A DNA stretch of 64,000 nucleotides, taken from contig JAHEER010000002.1 of assembly GCA_024640625.1 (NCBI GenBank), positions 1 to 64,000 of the forward strand, written 5' to 3'. Within the stretch, counting starts at the first letter, position 1. Each line of letters opens with the position of its first letter. The DNA is from Desulfobulbaceae bacterium. Its GTDB lineage: Bacteria > Desulfobacterota > Desulfobulbia > Desulfobulbales > Desulfocapsaceae. Below the pieces are notes generated by a model, which saw nothing but the letters and a program-made list of their open reading frames with translations, made no database searches and was not told where the DNA came from. Below are positions 8,310 to 15,538 of this stretch, piece by piece. The translations under genes were made by a program, and so were the position numbers.

Positions 8310-9635
8310 TCAATTGCAGGTGAGATTGTCCAACCAGGTGAGATCTATCTCTTCTCGCGTCAGATAGCGCGACCAATGCAGGGCTCCCACTGTGTTCTCA
8401 GACACGGCATTGACATATTCCCACCTCACGCCTTGTTCTGAGATACGCAGTATCCTGGACGAATCGGTCTGTTCGATAAAGACATCGCCGTTGGCCAGAA
8501 TACGAGATCTTCCCTGGGTTATGGAACCAATCTTCTGCGCACGCATCACCGTTGAGTATGGTGTGGTGACCGTGTCTGTTGCAGGATCATAGATGTAGAT
8601 AGTGGATACACCTTTGTCGGCCAGGAAATTACCCGTTTTGTCATAGCCTCGTACCATATCGTTCCCGAAGATACTGTAGCGGCCGTCCGGGAGCAGATTT
8701 ATATCGTGCTGATTGAGCCAGGGACCTGTCTTCAGCCATTTGATTGTGCCCGCTTTCGGGTCGAGCAAAGCAACGGTGGAAAGATGACGACTGCTGATCA
8801 GCACGTCTCCAATCTTGGCGACACCCGCTTCTTCGATAATTGGCTGGGCATCGTTGAGGTGGATTCGATTGTGTTCGAAGCGGCCGATTCCGTATATCAG
8901 TGCTCTATGCCCGTTATCCAAGAGAATTTTTGTGATGGAATATTCATTGCCGAGCGTACCGTCCGGTGACACCACTGCGATGGCGTCATCACGAATCGGC
9001 AGTAATGTTCCCGGGCCATCACCATCGATTTTCGAGCAGGTGACGATATTGCCCTGGTGATCGCGCTCGATCGAGTGGTGGAATTTATGCACCAGTATCC
9101 ATTCGATGTCGCCGCAGCCATTGATTTTCACCAAGGGGCCGGCGCCGGAGGAGAAGACCAGCCCTCCGTCCTCAAGCAGTAGAGGGTGCTGGACCCGATA
9201 GGATTTCTCCATATTGGGGCCGTCTGTGAACTGGGGAGTCTGCTCCAGGATCTTGGCGATGTCGGGTACCCATCTGTGCAGGATCCTGTTCTCAGCAATT
9301 GAGAACAGCTCCACTACCACCTGGCCATAGGCTTTGCTGAAGCCGGAAATAAGCAGATAGCCGTGATCCTGAAAATTGGCATCTTTTATCTTTAACCCGC
9401 CAAAGTCAAACTCCGAGCGGGTCTCCTGGTGGTGCAGTAGTACTTTTTCTGTGGTGGTTTTTTCGGGACCCTCTTTGAAGGTGAAATAGGCGTGCAGTTC
9501 TGAGTAAATCGAGTCCAATTGCTTCCAGGGAAAGACCTGATATTTTCCAACGGCCAGTCCCCAGGCAAAGAAACCCATGGCAAAGAGATAGAGCAAAGCC
9601 AGCAGGGGGAGAAAACGATTCTTGTTTTTGCGCAT
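8310..9635 (-). CDS. Arylsulfotransferase (ASST)-like beta-propeller protein
   Basis: A 441-residue protein with a single N-terminal membrane anchor (about residues 8-28) and a periplasmic propeller-like remainder. Repeated strands with the family phrasing are visible, for example WLNQHDINLLPDGRYSIFGN (about 310-330) and GALHWSRYLTREE near the C terminus. It resembles the ASST-like Pfam families (aryl sulfotransferase and the related Arylsulfotran_2). True ASST moves sulfate between phenols in the periplasm. I cannot confirm the catalytic histidine from sequence alone, so activity is unproven. It is monocistronic as far as can be seen, with a 438-bp space upstream. Confidence 0.8.
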   Translation of the reverse strand: MRKNKNRFLPLLALLYLFAMGFFAWGLAVGKYQVFPWKQLDSIYSELHAYFTFKEGPEKTTTEKVLLHHQETRSEFDFGGLKIKDANFQDHGYLLISGFSKAYGQVVVELFSIAENRILHRWVPDIAKILEQTPQFTDGPNMEKSYRVQHPLLLEDGGLVFSSGAGPLVKINGCGDIEWILVHKFHHSIERDHQGNIVTCSKIDGDGPGTLLPIRDDAIAVVSPDGTLGNEYSITKILLDNGHRALIYGIGRFEHNRIHLNDAQPIIEEAGVAKIGDVLISSRHLSTVALLDPKAGTIKWLKTGPWLNQHDINLLPDGRYSIFGNDMVRGYDKTGNFLADKGVSTIYIYDPATDTVTTPYSTVMRAQKIGSITQGRSRILANGDVFIEQTDSSRILRISEQGVRWEYVNAVSENTVGALHWSRYLTREEIDLTWLDNLTCN

Positions 9636-9845
9636 TGCGACTTTTGGTGCCTGCTTCTCAGGCGATTGTTGTTGGGGTGCGGGTAATGTGAGAGACTTTT
9701 ACCCTATTTCGAAATGTTTCTCACTAGGTGGCTGTCAATTTGCTGGTTTAGAAAAAGATTTTTCTCCTTTACAATGACAATGGTTTGAAGACCATCGAGA
9801 GAAAACAGTCGGCTGTGTTGCAATGGGGGGACTGCTGCAGTAGTA

Positions 9846-9983
9846 TCATGAGCAGTCGATGACACACAGGAAGTAACCTTCTCTGCGTGGCTGGGCAGCA
9901 TAATCGTGCCGCAGAATACCCGGATGAGGCCATCTGACACACTCCCTGAAATTCCCTGTCCCGACATCGAAGAGGTAAAACAT
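9846..9983 (-). CDS. Possible 45-residue small protein
   Basis: In an otherwise empty 438-bp stretch (9636-10073) one minus-strand frame reads as protein-like sequence: MFYLFDVGTGNFREC at the start, an RWPHPGILRHDY middle and a FLCVIDCS end with two cysteines. I do not recognise the family. Its start codon sits in the loop of a strong hairpin (9970-10001) whose upstream arm holds the only Shine-Dalgarno-like AGAGG. The frame stays open 16 codons further upstream without resemblance to anything. The rest of the gap holds a TTGACA at 9733-9738 (minus strand), but no good -10 at proper spacing. Composition is the only support for this gene. Confidence 0.33.
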   Translation of the reverse strand: MFYLFDVGTGNFRECVRWPHPGILRHDYAAQPRREGYFLCVIDCS

Positions 9984-10001
9984 CAGGCCATTTTGCCTCT
10001 T
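9970..10001 (-). promoter_or_regulatory. 11-bp stem hairpin downstream of TSUP gene
   Basis: AAGAGGTAAAA (9970-9980) and TTTTGCCTCTT (9991-10001) pair over 11 positions with one G-U, around a 10-base loop. It lies 73 bases beyond the TSUP stop on the minus strand. It may be a terminator for the TSUP operon, although there is no long U-run, or it may hide the ribosome site of the small reading frame that starts in its loop. Confidence 0.4.
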
Positions 10002-10073
10002 TAATCGTGTCTGAAATATTATAAAGGACACGAGAGACTTTCCGTCCTATGGATCCTGGCTGGCCCCCGGTTC

Positions 10074-10868
10074 TCAAATGATGTCGAGCACCATCTTGGT
10101 GGCGATCAGGATAAGCAGCAGCGCAAATATTTTTTTCAGGTTCTCCACCGGCAATCTATGGGCCAGCCTGGCGCCCAGTGGAGCGGTGAAAATGGAAATT
10201 GCGGCAATCCCGAACAAGGCCGGCAGATAAATGAAGCCGATGGAGTAGTCGGGAAGGCCCTCCGTCCCCCAGCCGATTAACAGATACCCGAGAGTTCCCG
10301 CCGCTGCGATTGGCAGACCAATGGCCGCCGAGGTGCCGATGGCGTGATGCATGGAAATGTTGCACCAAACCAGAAAAGGCACCGACAGTGAGCCGCCGCC
10401 GATACCGACCAGGCTGGAAACAAAGCCGATTACAAAGCCGGCAGCGAAAAGGCCCGGGAGGCCGGGAATCTGGCGTGACGCTCTCGGCTTCCGGTTGGTC
10501 AGCATCTGTACTGAGATAAAATAGAGAAAGAGGGAAAAAAACACGATCAGGGATCTGGTCGACAGAATCGAGGCGAACGACGATCCAGCCAGGGTTCCGG
10601 CTACTATTCCGGCGGCTATCCGGATGACCACCTGCCAATGAACCGCGCCCCGCCGGTGATGGGCCCTGAGGCTCGAAACGGAGGAGAAAATAATGCAGGC
10701 CAAAGAAGTGCCGAGGGCGAGGTGCATGATGATATCCTGGGACACACCCTGGTGGGGGAGGAGGTACACCAGGATCGGAACGATTACCCCGCCGCCTCCA
10801 ACTCCAAGCAAACCCGCCAGAAGGCCGACAATGGCTCCGACCGCGCAGTAGGTGAGCAGGGTCAGCAT
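10074..10868 (-). CDS. TSUP (TauE/SafE) family anion exporter, copy 1
   Basis: A 264-residue membrane protein with about eight helices and the two TSUP signature repeats: GLLAGLLGVGGGGVIVPIL (about residues 15-33) and FVSSLVGIGGGSLSVPFL (about 147-164). TSUP proteins carry sulfite, sulfoacetate, sulfur compounds or organic anions across the inner membrane. It is the last gene of a three-gene minus-strand run, starting 10 bases beyond the stop of the CGH-motif partner gene, so it is probably cotranscribed with the Fe-S module. A close paralogue lies at 27526-28323. Substrate unknown. Confidence 0.9.
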   Translation of the reverse strand: MLTLLTYCAVGAIVGLLAGLLGVGGGGVIVPILVYLLPHQGVSQDIIMHLALGTSLACIIFSSVSSLRAHHRRGAVHWQVVIRIAAGIVAGTLAGSSFASILSTRSLIVFFSLFLYFISVQMLTNRKPRASRQIPGLPGLFAAGFVIGFVSSLVGIGGGSLSVPFLVWCNISMHHAIGTSAAIGLPIAAAGTLGYLLIGWGTEGLPDYSIGFIYLPALFGIAAISIFTAPLGARLAHRLPVENLKKIFALLLILIATKMVLDII

Positions 10869-10878
10869 CAGTGCCGGT

Positions 10879-11559
10879 TTACTCTCCCCTGGCGGCGGTG
10901 TTTAAAATCTTCATCGCCCGCGAGATGTTGAACACCCCGCAGACGCAGAATTTCGCCATGCAGCAGGCGGCATCTTCTGGGTCGATGCGTCCTTCTTTGA
11001 CCCGGTCAATCATCTTTTTGGCGAAATGAGCCGAGACCATGCCATGGCCGCACATGGTCGATATCGACATGGTATCCCTGTCTGGAAGACGGTCGGTATC
11101 TCCATGGAAGCCGAGCGTATATTCCACTGCGTGCGGGGTTATCTCTACCTCGCCGCAGATATCCCTGACGTTGTCGACCAGGGCGCTGACATTGACTGAC
11201 AGGCCCAGATCCAGGGCTTTAACGTCGGCGATGAAATTCTTGACGCGCTCCGGATGGTCAAAGACAACCGCCGCCGATCCGGCCGCCGGAATTTCGTCGA
11301 TCAGCTCTTCATAGGTGGTCTTCTCCTTTCTGCCGGTAAAATAAAGTTTGATGAAGCTCAGATCTTTTTCTGGGCGGTAAAGCGAGTTGACCAGTGCGTT
11401 TCCCATGTTGATCGGTTCATATTTAATGGCGGCTCTGAGAAAAGCCTTAGCTTTGTCGAGAGATCCCTCGTCGTTGAATCCTTTGCCGGCCATGGCAAAC
11501 ACGATGAAGTCGTTGCGTTGGGTATCTTCCGTTCCGTATCGATGCAGTGTGTTCGTCAT
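10879..11559 (-). CDS. CGH/CxCG small partner protein, module copy A
   Basis: A 226-residue protein I do not recognise as a named family. It is a paralogue of the products at 43866-44513 and 45338-45976. Shared features: an MT(H/N)(S/T)LHR start, a glycine-rich N-terminal core, a VSAL(V/I)D-type strand, TPHAVEYTLGFHG, ISTMCGHGMVS (about residues 170) and KFCVCGVFN near the C terminus. Three conserved cysteines and a histidine suggest a metal or Fe-S site. I place the start at the ATG at 11559, not at 11565, because GGAGG is then 7 bases upstream and the start aligns with the paralogues. It follows the 4Fe-4S gene within a few bases, which implies a two-subunit complex. Confidence 0.85.
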   Translation of the reverse strand: MTNTLHRYGTEDTQRNDFIVFAMAGKGFNDEGSLDKAKAFLRAAIKYEPINMGNALVNSLYRPEKDLSFIKLYFTGRKEKTTYEELIDEIPAAGSAAVVFDHPERVKNFIADVKALDLGLSVNVSALVDNVRDICGEVEITPHAVEYTLGFHGDTDRLPDRDTMSISTMCGHGMVSAHFAKKMIDRVKEGRIDPEDAACCMAKFCVCGVFNISRAMKILNTAARGE

Positions 11560-11561
11560 GA

Positions 11562-12383
11562 TCATGCCTCCGCGGCAGCTGCAGACCGGTTGGAGACGCG
11601 GCCCAGTCCAAGATTGACTTTTGCCCAGCCGATTGCGAACCCTTCGGCACGCAGAATATCTTTCAACGGATCAGAACCATCCTCGGCACAGACGGTCGAT
11701 GCGCCAATACTGATTACCGTCTTTGCCGTTGTGCAGATCTCTTTCAAGGCCGCAAGGGTTGAGGCCGTATCCTCGAGTTTGACGGTAACCTCGACGATAC
11801 AGGAAAGCACTTTTTCATCGAGCAGATCTTTTCTGATATGTCCCGTAGCTATATCGGTCATCAGTTGCGTAACCGGATTGCCGGCTTCAAAGGTGATCTT
11901 TTCCTTTGCCAGCGCAGTCGTGACTGTTTCCACATCCCTGAAGTAGGTACCGATTCCAGGACGCCCGAATTCGACCACCACACCGACCTCGCCATGCTTG
12001 ATTCGACCACTGACATCGTTTGTTTTGACCTCTTCCGTCCCCCGGCCGTGGACGCCGGTTGACTCATGGGTTACCATCGGGTCGCTGAAGGCGCGGCGGA
12101 CGATGCGGGGCCATTCCAGGTCTTCAGGGATGAAAGCGTCTGTGGGGCAGACATCAGGGTCAGGCTGAAAGCGCAGGCTGACTGATTTAAGGATTTTGCG
12201 AATCAGCCTGGTGGGGCCGGGCGGCAGATGTTCCGGGCTTAGACTTCGGTGACAGTTATGACACTCAACACAGTTCTCCCGGTTGATTTCCGCCAGTCCG
12301 TCGTCATCGATGAAAATTGCCCCAACCGAGCAGACCGGGACGCAATTGGCGCAGCCGACACATTTATCTTTATTGATTTTCAC
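11562..12383 (-). CDS. 4Fe-4S protein with GRGTEEVKTND domain, module copy A
   Basis: About 273 residues from a GTG at 12383, chosen for its AGGA ribosome site and because it matches the paralogue starts; an ATG at 12446 would overlap the predicted -10 element. The N terminus has one normal [4Fe-4S] motif, CVGCANCVPVC. The second, CVECHNC, is split from its last cysteine (DVCPTDAF) by an insertion of about 29 residues that the two paralogues lack. The rest is a conserved domain with GRGTEEVKTNDVSGR (about residues 110-125) and EFGRPGIGTYFRD. It is probably cytoplasmic and forms a complex with the CGH protein. Function unknown; an electron-transfer or redox-enzyme subunit is inferred. Confidence 0.85.
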   Translation of the reverse strand: MKINKDKCVGCANCVPVCSVGAIFIDDDGLAEINRENCVECHNCHRSLSPEHLPPGPTRLIRKILKSVSLRFQPDPDVCPTDAFIPEDLEWPRIVRRAFSDPMVTHESTGVHGRGTEEVKTNDVSGRIKHGEVGVVVEFGRPGIGTYFRDVETVTTALAKEKITFEAGNPVTQLMTDIATGHIRKDLLDEKVLSCIVEVTVKLEDTASTLAALKEICTTAKTVISIGASTVCAEDGSDPLKDILRAEGFAIGWAKVNLGLGRVSNRSAAAAEA

Positions 12384-12435
12384 TCGACAGTTCCTCGCTT
12401 GATAGTGGCTTTTTAGATCATGGCAAGCGACACCG

Positions 12436-12464
12436 ATTGTATACAACGATCATCAGAAAAGCAA
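12436..12464 (-). promoter_or_regulatory. Sigma-70-type promoter with overlapping palindrome
   Basis: On the minus strand, TTGCTT (12459-12464) and TACAAT (12436-12441) are separated by 17 bases, giving a start about 45 bases before the GTG of the copy-A Fe-S gene. A perfect palindrome, TTGTATACAA (12437-12446), overlaps the -10 box. This is the form of operator bound by many GntR-family repressors, and a GntR gene is present at 35769. The link between them is inference. Confidence 0.45.
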
Positions 12465-12536
12465 CGCTCCATAGCGGCTGGCTGCTGACATGAGCTGTTG
12501 TAATATTCCACATTGACGTTACACTGTTAGTCACTG

Positions 12537-15449
12537 ATGGAGCCAGATAAACCTCTGTACGGACAGGATATGAAGGGACTGGAACAGAGCTTGAAAGCTG
12601 ATGTTGCCGGCGAAGTCTATTTCGACCAGTTCAATCGAGGACGCTACGCCACCGATGCGTCCCACTACCAGGTCATGCCCGATGGCGTGGTAATTCCCAA
12701 ATCGCATCAGGACGTGCAAATCGTGCTGGAACACGCCAAAAGAGCTGGCCTGCCGGTTCTGGCCCGGGGCGCCGGCTCGTCCCAATGCGGCCAGACAGTA
12801 AATCGTGGACTGGTTATCGACCACACCAAATATCTCAACCGGGTACTCGAGTTCGATGCGGCCGGCCGCCGCTGCCTGGTTGAACCGGGCATCGTACTTG
12901 ATGAACTCAATCATTTCCTGCGTCCGCACGGCCTCTGGTTTCCGGTAGACGTCTCGACCTCCTCCCGGGCGACCCTGGGCGGCATGGCTGGCAACAACTC
13001 GGCGGGCAGCCGCTCGATCCGTTACGGTATCATGCGCGACAACGTCATCTCAATCACTGCGACAATGGCCGACGGCAGTGAAAGGAACTTCGGAGTGCTG
13101 GACGGCACTGAAGAGGACGAACTTACTTCCCGACTGCGGGCCATCGGCACACGCGAGCGGGATGAAATAGAGGGCCGCTATCCACGCCTGCTTCGCAGGG
13201 TGGGCGGCTACAACCTGGACGCGCTGCTTCCCGGCCGCGAACCGATTAACCTGGCGCAGTTGCTGATCGGCTCTGAGGGCACCCTGGCCTGGTTCAAGTC
13301 CATCGAACTGAAGCTTTCGCCACTGCCCCAAAACCGCGTCCTCGGGGTCTGCCACTTTCCCACCTTCTATAAGGCGATGGATTCAGCCCAGCACCTGGTC
13401 GAACTGGATCCCACCGCAATCGAACTGATCGATCGGACCATGATCGAACTGTCCCGTGATATCGATTTGTTCAGGCCTGTGGTTGAAAAATTTGTCAGGG
13501 GAGAACCCGATGCCCTGCTGCTTGTGGAGTTCTCCGAGAATGACCAGCAGGAGAATCTGAGCCGTCTGGCCCGACTGAACGAGATGATGGCAGATCTGGG
13601 CCTTACCTGGCAGGGCAGGGGCGACGAATGGGGGGGCGTGGTGGAAGCCATCGACCCGTCTTTTCAGAAAGAGATCTTCGGTGTTCGCAAGCAGGGCCTC
13701 AACATCATGATGTCGATGAAGGACGAGCGCAAGCCGATATCGTTCGTCGAGGACTGCGCGGTGGAGCTTCCCGACCTGGCCGAATACACCGCCCGGCTTA
13801 CCGATATCTTCACTAAACACAATACCACGGGAACCTGGTACGCCCATGCCTCGGTCGGCTGCCTGCATGTCAGGCCGGTGCTCAACCTGCGGCTTGACCG
13901 GGATGTCAAAGCGATGCGCGCCATTGTCGAGGAGGCCCTCGAAATGGTCAGGGAGTACAAGGGCTCGCACTCGGGCGAACACGGCGACGGACTGGTGCGT
14001 TCCGAGTTCCACGAGGCCATGTTCGGAACCCGGTTGGCCAATACGTTCCTGGAGATCAAGCGTTGTTTTGATCCCGACGACCTGTTGAATCCCGGCAAGA
14101 TCGTCAATCCAACCAGGATGGATGATCGAACCCTGTTCCGTTACGGACCAAATTACCGGGTAGAGGAGTTGGACACCGTATTTGACTGGTCGCAATGGCC
14201 CGGGGCCGGCCGAGGACTCCAGGGTGCTGTCGAGATGTGCAACAATAACGGGGCCTGCCGCAAAATCCTGGACGGCGCGATGTGTCCGTCATATCGCCTA
14301 ACTCGTGCCGAACGGGATTCAACCCGGGGTAGAGCGAACACCCTGAGGCTGGCGCTATCCGGTCAGCTGGGACCTGGAGCCCTGGCTTCTGATGAGATGG
14401 CCGAGACTCTCAAGCTTTGTGTTTCCTGCAAGGCCTGCCGGCTGGAGTGTCCGACCGGGGTAGACATGGCCAAGATGAAGATTGAGGCGGTTGCGGCCCG
14501 CAAGAAAAGGACCGGTTTTTCGCTGCACGACCGGCTGATTGCCTCGATGCCGCGTTATGCCCCTTTGCTCTCCAGGGTCCCATGGCTTGCCAATCTGCGT
14601 TCCACCGTGCCGCTGCTGGCCCGTCTTGCCGAAAGGGTCGACGGCTTTACCAGCGACAGATCACTGCCTCGCTGGCGTTCCGATTTCTATGTGGCTGAGC
14701 CGGCGGTGGGCCCTGTTAATGGCAGGGAAGTAATCCTCTTCGGCGACACCTTCAATACCTATTTCGAGGCGGAGAATCTCCATGATGCGCGCGAGGTTCT
14801 GGTCAGGTGCGGGTATCGGGTGCTGACGCCGGAGCCGGTCGATGGCTCCAGACGACCAGTGTGCTGCGGCCGTACCTACCTGACCGTGGGCAAAATAGGC
14901 GAAGCAAAACGGGAAGCCGGGCGGCTGCTCGACACCTTTTTTCCGTACACCAGTCGCGATATTCCGGTCATTGGGCTGGAGCCGAGCTGCCTGCTCTGCC
15001 TGCGCGATGAGATCCCGGCCCTGCTTCCCGGTCCCAAGGCTGAGAGCGTGGCGGGAAAAGCCATGCTGTTTGAGGAGTTCTGGGTGGCGGAGCAGCCCTC
15101 AGTGGAGCTTCAACCGGTTGCCCCCAAGGCGCTGGTGCACGGCCATTGCCACCAGAAGGCCTTCGGGGCGGTCAAGCCGGTCCAGGAGGTGCTGGGCCGG
15201 ATACCGGCGCTGGAGGTGGAGATGATTGACTCGAGCTGCTGCGGGATGGCTGGCGTCTTCGGTTATGGTTCCGAAACCTACGGGGTATCGATGGAGATGG
15301 CTGAGCTGTCACTCTTTCCCGCCATACGCGAAGCTGATCGAGAGACCCAGATTGTGGCCGACGGCGCCTCCTGCCGCCACCAGATCGAGCACGGTACCAG
15401 CCGTACCGCTCAGCACGTGGCCCGGCTCCTCAAGCGCGCCCTGGCCTGA
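12537..15449 (+). CDS. FAD/Fe-S D-2-hydroxyacid dehydrogenase (GlcD/DLD-YdiJ type), copy 1
   Basis: A 970-residue fusion. The N-terminal FAD-binding domain carries ARGAGSSQCGQTV (about residues 74-86) and TLGGMAGNNSAGSRS. An FAD-oxidase C-terminal domain follows, with HASVGCLHVRP and GSHSGEHGDG (about 478-488), then two ferredoxin motifs (CNNNGACRK..MCPSY near 565-585; CVSCKACRLECP near 628-639) and two CCG domains ending in SSCCGMAGVFGY (about 898-909). This layout is known for D-lactate and D-2-hydroxyglutarate-type dehydrogenases that pass electrons to the quinone or electron-transfer chain. No clear ribosome site precedes the ATG. It is divergent from Fe-S module A, and the sigma-54 regulator follows 89 bp downstream. 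Confidence 0.92.
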   Translation: MEPDKPLYGQDMKGLEQSLKADVAGEVYFDQFNRGRYATDASHYQVMPDGVVIPKSHQDVQIVLEHAKRAGLPVLARGAGSSQCGQTVNRGLVIDHTKYLNRVLEFDAAGRRCLVEPGIVLDELNHFLRPHGLWFPVDVSTSSRATLGGMAGNNSAGSRSIRYGIMRDNVISITATMADGSERNFGVLDGTEEDELTSRLRAIGTRERDEIEGRYPRLLRRVGGYNLDALLPGREPINLAQLLIGSEGTLAWFKSIELKLSPLPQNRVLGVCHFPTFYKAMDSAQHLVELDPTAIELIDRTMIELSRDIDLFRPVVEKFVRGEPDALLLVEFSENDQQENLSRLARLNEMMADLGLTWQGRGDEWGGVVEAIDPSFQKEIFGVRKQGLNIMMSMKDERKPISFVEDCAVELPDLAEYTARLTDIFTKHNTTGTWYAHASVGCLHVRPVLNLRLDRDVKAMRAIVEEALEMVREYKGSHSGEHGDGLVRSEFHEAMFGTRLANTFLEIKRCFDPDDLLNPGKIVNPTRMDDRTLFRYGPNYRVEELDTVFDWSQWPGAGRGLQGAVEMCNNNGACRKILDGAMCPSYRLTRAERDSTRGRANTLRLALSGQLGPGALASDEMAETLKLCVSCKACRLECPTGVDMAKMKIEAVAARKKRTGFSLHDRLIASMPRYAPLLSRVPWLANLRSTVPLLARLAERVDGFTSDRSLPRWRSDFYVAEPAVGPVNGREVILFGDTFNTYFEAENLHDAREVLVRCGYRVLTPEPVDGSRRPVCCGRTYLTVGKIGEAKREAGRLLDTFFPYTSRDIPVIGLEPSCLLCLRDEIPALLPGPKAESVAGKAMLFEEFWVAEQPSVELQPVAPKALVHGHCHQKAFGAVKPVQEVLGRIPALEVEMIDSSCCGMAGVFGYGSETYGVSMEMAELSLFPAIREADRETQIVADGASCRHQIEHGTSRTAQHVARLLKRALA

Positions 15450-15538
15450 AGGAGCGTGATGCAGGGCTGACAGGAAAGACGGTAAGTGGCTCTCTCTGGG
15501 CCTGCCGGCGGAAACAGGGACAGAAAGACAGGTTTAAA

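Noticed and set aside
15487-15501. GG-N10-GC spacing upstream of the sigma-54 activator gene
   Set aside because: The spacing fits a sigma-54 promoter, but the -12 element reads GGGC instead of TTGC and the region is a CT repeat; probably chance.
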